DNA of 6,223 bases from contig JAPSIT010000079.1 of NCBI GenBank assembly GCA_031178585.1, positions 1-6,223 of the forward strand, written 5' to 3'. Positions 1 to 6,223 of the stretch are shown in pieces. The notes under the pieces were generated by a model. The model did no database searches. It was not told the DNA's origin and saw only the letters and a program-made list of their open reading frames with translations. The translations under genes and the position numbers were made by a program. The stretch is from Arthrobacter sp. (GTDB taxonomy: Bacteria > Actinomycetota > Actinomycetes > Actinomycetales > Micrococcaceae). The first letter of the stretch is position 1, and each line of letters opens with the position of its first letter.

Positions 1-12
1 GGAATCAAACAT
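1..12 (-). CDS. prfA: Start of a gene cut by the window edge, probably release factor 1 (prfA)
   Basis: Reading the minus strand, an ATG at 12-10 opens a frame reading Met-Phe-Asp-Ser before the window ends. A plausible ribosome binding site, GAAAGG, lies at 27-22, with 9 bases before the ATG. Only four codons are visible, so the identity rests on two inferences. Actinobacterial release factor 1 proteins commonly begin with an MFES/MFDS-like sequence. The gene after rho in many actinobacteria is prfA, or rpmE followed by prfA. If correct, the product recognises UAA and UAG stop codons and releases the finished peptide from the ribosome in the cytoplasm. It could instead be another gene. Confidence 0.5.
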
Positions 13-120
13 TAGTTATTACCTTTCAACGCTCTGGGTATCAGTTTAGTGACGCACACAGCGGTAGGTGACGGGCGACCGCCGTCGTATATTTTTGCCG
101 CCCTGGGAGTGGCATAAGGA

Positions 121-138
121 TCGGGCCCGGGGGCCCGA
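121..138. repeat. GC-rich hairpin with 8-bp arms
   Basis: Arms 121-128 (TCGGGCCC) and 131-138 (GGGCCCGA) are perfectly complementary. Because a 2-base loop is too tight, the likely stem is 7 bp with loop CGGG at 128-131. It abuts the palindrome at 139-150 and lies inside the long-range repeat. No T-run follows on either strand, so it is not a standard terminator. Confidence 0.75.
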
Positions 139-150
139 CGCAAGCTTGCG
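139..150. repeat. 12-bp perfect palindrome
   Basis: CGCAAGCTTGCG reads the same on both strands. It directly adjoins the 121-138 hairpin. As RNA it could form only a 4-bp stem with an AGCT loop. As DNA it could be a dimeric protein site. No function is assigned. Confidence 0.65.
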
Positions 151-182
151 AGCGTGGGGAAGGCCCCTTATCCGCTGTCGGA

Positions 183-221
183 GCGTTGCTGCTGACGCAC
201 GCAGTACGTCAGCAGCAACGC
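183..221. repeat. Strong hairpin, perfect 15-bp stem and 9-base loop
   Basis: Arms 183-197 and 207-221 (GCGTTGCTGCTGACG and its exact complement) flank a loop at 198-206. This is the strongest local fold in the window and would form in RNA from either strand. Neither side is followed by a T-run, so a classical Rho-independent terminator is not indicated, although U-less hairpins are often proposed as terminators in actinobacteria. A 7-bp outer stem (163-169 with 223-229) can stack beneath it across an asymmetric internal loop. It may protect the 3' end of the rho mRNA, mark a processing site, or belong to the larger structure at 81-254. Confidence 0.85.
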
Positions 222-229
222 GAAGGGGC

Positions 230-257
230 GGGGCCGGCAAAAATATGCGACGGCCCC
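230..257 (-). terminator. Terminator-like hairpin just after the rho stop
   Basis: On the minus strand, GGGGCCG (257-251) pairs with CGGCCCC (236-230). Inside, GCA (248-246) pairs with TGC (239-237) across a 2-base bulge, leaving the loop TATTTT. The stem begins 13 bases after the rho stop codon, which suits a transcript-end hairpin. The usual run of U after the stem is missing; the only U-run is in the loop. The stem shares bases with the long-range arm at 235-254, so the two folds exclude each other. I am confident of the complementarity but only moderately of the terminator role. Confidence 0.45.
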
Positions 258-270
258 ACCCCCAGCTCAG

Positions 271-2442
<2,172 letters not shown>

Positions 2443-2460
2443 GAAGGATCCTTCCCCCTC
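2443..2460 (-). promoter_or_regulatory. rho ribosome binding site inside a 12-bp palindrome
   Basis: The minus strand reads GAGGGG then GAAGGATCCTTC immediately before the GTG start at 2442. AAGGA is the Shine-Dalgarno core, with 6 bases to the start, and it supports GTG as the true start. The core lies in a perfect palindrome (2443-2454) whose second half, TCCTTC, is complementary to the Shine-Dalgarno sequence itself. A 4-bp stem with loop GATC is possible but weak. The upstream GAGGGG may act as a second weak site. Confidence 0.7.
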
Positions 2461-2502
2461 GACGGCGTCCAGACTGGGAGCTGGACGCGATGATTTGATC
2501 TG

Positions 2503-2525
2503 GGCTGCAGTTCAGATCTGCAGCC
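2503..2525 (-). repeat. Hairpin in the rho leader, 8-bp stem and 7-base loop
   Basis: GGCTGCAG at 2503-2510 pairs perfectly with CTGCAGCC at 2518-2525 around a 7-base loop. On the minus strand it lies about 60 bases before the rho start and is followed by CAGATCAAATC, not a U-run. It could pause RNA polymerase, shape the rho 5' leader or stabilise the mRNA. A classical terminator is unlikely. Confidence 0.65.
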
Positions 2526-2623
2526 GGGATGTCGACCTTGCCGGATGGAATTCGCGGCAGGGCCGGATACTGATCACCTTCAATGCCCCGGAGTGCGGGA
2601 GCATCGGACTGACGGTTCAGGGA

Positions 2624-2639
2624 ACAGAAAGCTTTCTGT
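2624..2639. repeat. 16-bp perfect palindrome upstream of rho
   Basis: ACAGAAAGCTTTCTGT is self-complementary across all 16 bases, a length rarely reached by chance. It lies about 190 bp before the rho start and roughly 35 bp downstream of the candidate -10. As DNA it resembles a site for a dimeric repressor. As RNA it would form a 6-bp stem with loop AGCU. No known regulator site is recognised. Confidence 0.6.
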
Positions 2640-2672
2640 GGGCCCCGGATCAGGCCAAGGAGGCGGCACCGG

Positions 2673-2702
2673 AAAATACTGCGCATTACGAGAACGAAGC
2701 AA
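2673..2702 (-). promoter_or_regulatory. Candidate rho promoter (TTGCTT, 18 bp, TATTTT)
   Basis: On the minus strand TTGCTT (2702-2697) is followed after 18 bases by TATTTT (2678-2673). The -10 fits the actinobacterial TAnnnT pattern; the -35 matches TTGACA only in its first three bases. A start near 2666 would give a 5' leader of about 220 bases. It is the best candidate found by eye in the gap, but no transcript data support it. Confidence 0.3.
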
Positions 2703-2808
2703 CAGATCTGCGCAGTTCGGGACCAGGACGGGCAAAGGAGCCAATCATCAGGTTCTGTGACTGCACGGTCTCTTGGCTGCAGGGCCTCTGCGGTGACTGA
2801 ATGCGGGT

Positions 2809-3783
2809 TTACCGCCGGTGCACTCCCACTTTAGCACCTTCAACGTCCACTGCCAGCTTCATCACACGCCAGTTGATGCCCGGTGTGCTTTCCGCCGTAA
2901 ACGTCTCGATGAATTCGAGCACTGCGGCTGCTTCCGCCTCACCGTTCGCCAGCACCAGCACGGTGGGCCCTGCCCCTGACACAACGGCTGCGTGCCCGGC
3001 GCTGCGCAGGCTTTGGATCAGTCCCGCACTGGGCCGCATGGCCTCTGCCCGGTAGCTCTGGTGAAGGAAGTCCTCCGTACCGGGAAGCAGGAACGCCGGG
3101 TTGTTCGTCAGCGCGTGAATCAGCAGAGCCGCGCGGCCGGAGTTCATGGCGGCGGCGTGGTGGCCCACGGATGCCGGCAGCAACGCACGCGCCGCTTCCG
3201 TGGACAGCTCGTAATCGGGCACTGCCACAATGGGAACGACCGCCGCGTCAACCGTGGCGCAGGTGCTGCTGTACTGGTCACTGTCCTGCCAGGACAGCGC
3301 CAGCCCGCCAAATATCGCCGGAGCGACGTTGTCCGGGTGCCCTTCCAGTTCGCTGGTCAGCTGCAGGATCCACTCCCGGTCCTGCTGCTCCGCCGCCGGA
3401 AGCAGGGCGTTCGCCGCCGTCACTGCCGCCACAACCGCGGAGGCTGAAGAGCCCAGGCCGCGGCCATGCGGTGCGACGTTGTCCGCAATGATTTTCAATC
3501 CGTTGTGCCGGTAACCAAGGCGCCCGAAGGCCGCATCCATCGCCCGCACCACGAGGTGGCTGGCATCCCGCGGCAGGGAGTCGGCGCCTTCACCGCTCAA
3601 CTCGAAGACAAGCTCGCCGCTGTCCAGGCTCTCCACAGTGAGGGTGTCGTGCAGTGTCAGTGCCAGCCCTAGGCTGTCGTACCCGGGCCCAAGGTTGGCG
3701 CTCGTGGCGGGTACCCGGACAGTGACCTGCTGCCCGGCCTGGATGGCGGGCAGCTGGGTGGTTTGCGGCAGAGTGGTTTCCAC
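2809..3783 (-). CDS. thrB: Homoserine kinase
   Basis: This cytosolic GHMP-family kinase phosphorylates L-homoserine with ATP to O-phospho-L-homoserine, the substrate of the threonine synthase encoded just before it. The 324-residue product is near the usual size of about 300. Visible motifs by residue: substrate-side motif PATSANLGPGYDSLGLAL (25-42); the glycine/serine-rich ATP-binding loop PHGRGLGSSASA (105-116); EGHPDNVAPAIFGG (147-160); and the C-terminal GHMP motif SGAGPTVLVL (269-278). The start is GTG at 3783-3781, two bases after the thrC stop, with GGAAG ten bases upstream inside the thrC end. The same frame stays open upstream into thrC as far as 4218, but that part is an overlap artefact with unrelated composition. 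The tight spacing suggests translational coupling to thrC. All family motifs are intact. Confidence 0.96.
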   Translation of the reverse strand: METTLPQTTQLPAIQAGQQVTVRVPATSANLGPGYDSLGLALTLHDTLTVESLDSGELVFELSGEGADSLPRDASHLVVRAMDAAFGRLGYRHNGLKIIADNVAPHGRGLGSSASAVVAAVTAANALLPAAEQQDREWILQLTSELEGHPDNVAPAIFGGLALSWQDSDQYSSTCATVDAAVVPIVAVPDYELSTEAARALLPASVGHHAAAMNSGRAALLIHALTNNPAFLLPGTEDFLHQSYRAEAMRPSAGLIQSLRSAGHAAVVSGAGPTVLVLANGEAEAAAVLEFIETFTAESTPGINWRVMKLAVDVEGAKVGVHRR

Positions 3784-3785
3784 GG

Positions 3786-4892
3786 TTATTTGTCTTCCAG
3801 TCCCAGCTCGGCGGCTACCGTGACGACGTCGTTGGAGACCTTGACGGGCTGCACATCGCTGCCGTCCTCGGTCCGCAGGGCCCACTGGGGATCCTTCAGG
3901 CCGTGGCCGGTGACCGTGATGACGATGGTCTTGCCCGCTGGCACTTCGCCGGCGGCGTGCTTCTTGAGCAGGCCCGCCACGCCGGCGGCGGAGCCGGGCT
4001 CCACGAAGACGCCTTCCTTCGAGGAAAGCCAGCGGTGGGCCGCCAGGATCTCGTCGTCCGTCACGGAATCGATGAAGCCGCCGGACTCGTCGCGGGCGGC
4101 GATGGCACCGTCCCACGATGCAGGGTTGCCGATGCGGATGGCGGTGGCGATGGTGTCCGGCTCCGTGATGGGGTGCCCCGCAACGAAGGGCGCGGCTCCG
4201 GCAGCCTGGAAGCCCCACATCTTGGGGGTCCGGGTGGAAACTGCCGGCAGTGTCCCGGCCGTGGCAGACTCGAACGGCGCCGAGTACTCCTTGTAGCCCT
4301 TCCAGTAGGCCGTGATGTTGCCTGCGTTGCCGACCGGCAGCACGTGGATGTCCGGCGCGTCGCCCAGCGCGTCGACGATCTCGAACGCGCCGGTCTTCTG
4401 CCCCTGGATGCGGGCAGGGTTGACGGAGTTCACGAGGAAGACCGGGTAGGACTCGCCGAGCTTGCGGGCGATGTCCAGGCAGTTGTCAAAGTTGCCGTCC
4501 ACCTGCAGCAGCGTGGCGCCGTGGGCGATCGCCTGGCTGAGCTTGCCCATGGAGATCTTGCCTTCCGGCACCAGCACTGCGCACTTGAGGCCGGCGGCGG
4601 TGGCGTACGCAGCAGCCGATGCGGAGGTGTTGCCGGTAGAGGCGCACACCACGGCCTTGGCCCCGGATTCCACGGCTGCGGTCATGGCCATGGTCATGCC
4701 CCGGTCCTTGAAGGACCCCGTGGGGTTCATGCCTTCGACCTTGAGGTAGACCTCTGACCCGGTGAGCTCAGACAGCTTCTGCGCGTGGACCAGCGGCGTG
4801 CCGCCCTCACCGAGGGAGATGACCCTGGTCTTTTCCGTGACGGGCAAACGGTCAGCGTATTCGCGGATGACCCCGCGCCATTGGTGAGCCAC
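3786..4892 (-). CDS. thrC: Threonine synthase (PLP-dependent)
   Basis: The enzyme converts O-phosphohomoserine and water to L-threonine and phosphate, the last step of the pathway, in the cytosol. The 368-residue product matches the short form of actinobacteria and Bacillus (about 350) rather than the longer E. coli form. It is a fold-type II PLP enzyme. The cofactor lysine is K62 in [11 protein letters not shown] (56-66); the substrate/cofactor loop is STGNTSAS (85-92); the glycine-rich phosphate loop is GNAGN (188-192); and a conserved tail motif is VTGHGLKD (327-334). The GTG start at 4892-4890 directly follows the hom stop codon with no gap. The binding site AGAAGGAG (4905-4898) is written within the last codons of hom, with 5 bases to the GTG. 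Position and spacing indicate co-translation with hom. No broken or missing motif is seen. Confidence 0.97.
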   Translation of the reverse strand: MAHQWRGVIREYADRLPVTEKTRVISLGEGGTPLVHAQKLSELTGSEVYLKVEGMNPTGSFKDRGMTMAMTAAVESGAKAVVCASTGNTSASAAAYATAAGLKCAVLVPEGKISMGKLSQAIAHGATLLQVDGNFDNCLDIARKLGESYPVFLVNSVNPARIQGQKTGAFEIVDALGDAPDIHVLPVGNAGNITAYWKGYKEYSAPFESATAGTLPAVSTRTPKMWGFQAAGAAPFVAGHPITEPDTIATAIRIGNPASWDGAIAARDESGGFIDSVTDDEILAAHRWLSSKEGVFVEPGSAAGVAGLLKKHAAGEVPAGKTIVITVTGHGLKDPQWALRTEDGSDVQPVKVSNDVVTVAAELGLEDK

Positions 4893-4905
4893 TTAAGCTC
4901 CTTCT
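4893..4905 (-). promoter_or_regulatory. thrC ribosome binding site inside the end of hom
   Basis: AGAAGGAG at 4905-4898 is a strong Shine-Dalgarno sequence, encoded by the Val-Glu-Gly-Ala codons that end homoserine dehydrogenase. Five bases, including the hom TAA, separate it from the thrC GTG. It fixes the thrC start and implies coupled translation. Confidence 0.8.
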
Positions 4906-6209
4906 ACCCGCAGTACGGATGTAACGGAATTGATCACGTCGAGGCCCTTGACGGCCTCGACGGTCGCTGCCAGTGCAGCTTCGCTTGCGCGGTGGGTGAC
5001 GATCCGCAGTTCAGCCGATTCCACATTGGAGTCGGCATCGCGGTGGATGGTCTGGCGCATGATTTCGATGGAGACGCCGTGCTCGGCGAACAGCTGGGCA
5101 ATCTTCGCCAGGACGCCGGGCTGGTCCGCGACGTCCAGTCCGATGTAGTAGCTGGTGGTCGCAGCGGAGATCGGCAGAGCCGGGACGTGGCCGGTGGTGG
5201 ACTCGATGCGTCCCGGTCCACCCAACACGATGCGGCGGGCGGCCGAGACGAGGTCACCCAGCACGGCGGACGCGGTGGGGGTTCCGCCGGCGCCCTGGCC
5301 GTAAAACATCAGTTCCCCGGCGTTCTCGGCCTCAACGAAGACAGCATTGAAGGCCCCGCGGACTGCAGCCAGCGGGTGTTCGCGCGGAAGCAGCGTGGGG
5401 TGCACGCGGACGGACACGCCGTCGCCGCCGTCGGCATCCGTCAGCTGTTCGGCGATTGCGAGCAGCTTGATGACGAAGCCGGCCTCTTTGGCTGCGGCGA
5501 TGTCAGCAGCCGTGACGCCGGTGATGCCCTCGCAGTAGACGTTCGCCAGGTCGAACCGCGTGTGGAAGGACAGCGAGGCGAGGATGGCAGCCTTGGCCGC
5601 GGCGTCGAGGCCTTCGACGTCGGCGGTGGGGTCGGCCTCGGCGTAGCCGAGCCGCTGGGCCTCGGCAAGGGCGTCAGCAAACTGGGCACCCGTGCTGTCC
5701 ATCTGGTCAAGGATGAAGTTGGTGGTGCCGTTGACGATTCCCAGCACACGGGTGATGCGGTCACCGGACAGGCTGTCGCGGATGGGGCGCAGGATCGGGA
5801 TGGCTCCCGCTACCGCGGCTTCGTAGGACAGTTCGACGCCGGCCTTGTCCGCCTCTTCGTAGAGGGCAGGGCCGTCTGCGGCAAGCAGTGCCTTGTTGCC
5901 CGTGACGACGCTCGCACCGTTCTGGATGGCAGCGAGAATCAGCGAACGGGCCGGCTCGAGCCCGCCCATCAGTTCGATGACCAGGTCGGCGTCCTTGACC
6001 AGGGTTTCAGCATCCGTTGTAAAAAGTTCCCGTGGCAGGTCCACCTCACGCTCGGCGTCGAGGTTGCGCACGGCGATGCCGGCGAGCTGCAGGTGGGCAC
6101 CGGTGCGCGGAGCCAGGGTGTCAGCGTCGTCCATGAGAATCCGCGCTACCTGGGCCCCGACGTTGCCACAGCCCAGCAGGGCTACTTTCAGGGTTCGCAA
6201 TTCTGTCAT
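4893..6209 (-). CDS. hom: Homoserine dehydrogenase with C-terminal ACT domain
   Basis: This cytosolic enzyme reduces aspartate semialdehyde to homoserine with NAD(P)H, committing carbon to threonine and methionine rather than lysine. The 438-residue product is the single-function form, not the aspartokinase fusion of enterics. Domains by residue: Rossmann nucleotide-binding motif LLGCGNVG (11-18); the TGNKALLA segment with K106, a likely catalytic lysine; the family signature spanning 184-206, with D193-P194, D197, G200, D202 and K206 in the expected spacing; and NGTTNFIL (160-167). An ACT domain at about 353-434 (DQPGVLAKIAQLFAEHGVSI) is where threonine feedback acts in relatives such as Corynebacterium. 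The ATG start at 6209 is preceded by GGGAG (6219-6215) with 5 bases of spacing. It is the first gene visible in the threonine operon, and the promoter lies outside the window. Confidence 0.98.
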   Translation of the reverse strand: MTELRTLKVALLGCGNVGAQVARILMDDADTLAPRTGAHLQLAGIAVRNLDAEREVDLPRELFTTDAETLVKDADLVIELMGGLEPARSLILAAIQNGASVVTGNKALLAADGPALYEEADKAGVELSYEAAVAGAIPILRPIRDSLSGDRITRVLGIVNGTTNFILDQMDSTGAQFADALAEAQRLGYAEADPTADVEGLDAAAKAAILASLSFHTRFDLANVYCEGITGVTAADIAAAKEAGFVIKLLAIAEQLTDADGGDGVSVRVHPTLLPREHPLAAVRGAFNAVFVEAENAGELMFYGQGAGGTPTASAVLGDLVSAARRIVLGGPGRIESTTGHVPALPISAATTSYYIGLDVADQPGVLAKIAQLFAEHGVSIEIMRQTIHRDADSNVESAELRIVTHRASEAALAATVEAVKGLDVINSVTSVLRVEGA

Positions 6210-6223
6210 TCAGACTCCCATGT
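6210..6223 (-). promoter_or_regulatory. hom ribosome binding site; possible end of an upstream gene
   Basis: GGGAG at 6219-6215 serves as the hom ribosome binding site. A TGA (6212-6210) in the same frame directly abuts the hom ATG. In many actinobacteria lysA (diaminopimelate decarboxylase) precedes hom, so this TGA could be its stop codon. With only 14 bases available, that cannot be tested. Confidence 0.5.

Larger units (their letters stand above)
81..254. repeat. Long-range inverted repeat, 20-bp arms, 19/20 complementary
   Basis: The arms are 81-100 and 235-254. Every base pairs (81 with 254 through 100 with 235) except 88 with 247. That position is a U-G wobble in a plus-strand RNA but a C-A mismatch in a minus-strand RNA, the strand that would carry rho. 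The arms are asymmetric, with GC-rich ends and an AT-rich centre, and they enclose 134 bases containing further hairpins. The flanks (76-80 and 255-259) show no target-site duplication, so a miniature transposon is not supported by the sequence alone. The structure could be a multibranched RNA, a cruciform or a repeat element. The repeat itself is certain; its role is unknown. Confidence 0.85.
13..270. other. rho to prfA noncoding gap, dense in inverted repeats
   Basis: This 258-bp stretch holds no convincing gene. Short open frames crossing it lack ribosome binding sites and protein-like composition. It is dominated by inverted repeats, listed separately: long-range arms at 81-100/235-254, a hairpin at 183-221, a GC hairpin at 121-138, a palindrome at 139-150 and a terminator-like hairpin at 230-257. 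A further short complementary pair, 163-169 with 223-229 (7 bp), closes around the 183-221 hairpin. On the minus strand the last 60 bases before the downstream start are less structured. They include a weak -10-like TAAACT at 48-43 with no good -35, so a promoter for the downstream gene is possible but not shown. Confidence 0.8.
2443..2808 (-). other. thrB to rho intergenic leader
   Basis: This 366-bp gap has no convincing gene. A frame of 86 codons from 2686 to 2426 overlaps the rho start and lacks a ribosome binding site or recognisable composition. No hairpin with a following U-run ends the thr operon here, so the thr transcript may read into rho or end by Rho itself. The leader holds a candidate promoter (2673-2702), a 16-bp palindrome (2624-2639), a C-over-G pyrimidine-rich stretch on the minus strand (2624-2590, 16 C to 6 G) and a hairpin at 2503-2525. 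The 8-bp palindrome CAGATCTG occurs twice (2513-2520 and 2703-2710), and GTGACTG occurs twice near thrB (2757-2763 and 2793-2799, plus strand). Confidence 0.75.

Noticed and set aside
46..240. 64-codon minus-strand frame between rho and prfA
   Set aside because: It begins with TTG without a binding site and runs through the palindromes; the coding appearance is accidental.
81..254. Miniature transposon (MITE) bounded by the 20-bp inverted repeats
   Set aside because: No target-site duplication is visible in the flanks and the ends match no insertion sequence family I recognise. Kept only as an alternative pending a copy-number search.
2761..2808. Intrinsic terminator after thrB
   Set aside because: Only a 4-bp GCAG/CTGC pairing is present with no following U-run, too weak to call.
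3784..4218. N-terminal extension of thrB by 145 codons
   Set aside because: The frame stays open inside thrC, but the extension is Arg/His-rich and unlike any kinase. The GTG at 3783 has a binding site and places the first GHMP motif at the expected residue.
3903..4757. 284-codon plus-strand frame opposite thrC
   Set aside because: It is an antisense shadow of thrC, whose PLP lysine and glycine loops are intact on the minus strand.

Overview
The window is GC-rich chromosomal DNA with strong G/C at third codon positions. Every gene lies on the minus strand, in the order hom, thrC, thrB, rho and then the first codons of what looks like prfA. This order, the GTG starts, and a 723-residue Rho with a long Arg/Asp-rich insert point to a high-GC actinobacterium, most likely a member of the Micrococcaceae such as Arthrobacter or a relative. 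The genus is an inference, since no marker RNA is present.

Region by region, read in the direction of transcription (high to low coordinates). Positions 6209-4893 encode homoserine dehydrogenase. Positions 4892-3786 encode threonine synthase, with its GTG directly touching the hom stop. Positions 3783-2809 encode homoserine kinase, starting 2 bases after the thrC stop. These three form one compact operon that takes aspartate semialdehyde to threonine, with homoserine as the branch point toward methionine. A 366-bp leader (2808-2443) follows. It has no clear intrinsic terminator for the thr genes, but carries a candidate promoter, a 16-bp perfect palindrome, a pyrimidine-rich C-over-G stretch and an 8-bp-stem hairpin. 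Positions 2442-271 encode transcription termination factor Rho. Positions 270-13 are a noncoding gap full of inverted repeats, and positions 12-1 hold a start codon with a ribosome binding site and codons MFDS, consistent with prfA (release factor 1).

The coding content is ordinary core metabolism and transcription machinery. I see no mobile element gene, CRISPR array, defence gene or tRNA. The least explained part is the 258-bp gap after rho. Two 20-bp arms (81-100 and 235-254), complementary at 19 of 20 positions, enclose a 15-bp-stem hairpin, an 8-bp GC hairpin and a 12-bp palindrome, and they compete with a terminator-like hairpin just after the rho stop. This could be a structured terminator or 5' leader for prfA, a structured RNA, or a small palindromic repeat element. 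Comparative sequence would be needed to decide. The second point of interest is the Rho insert, with tandem repeats and an RD/SRD mixed-charge tract.
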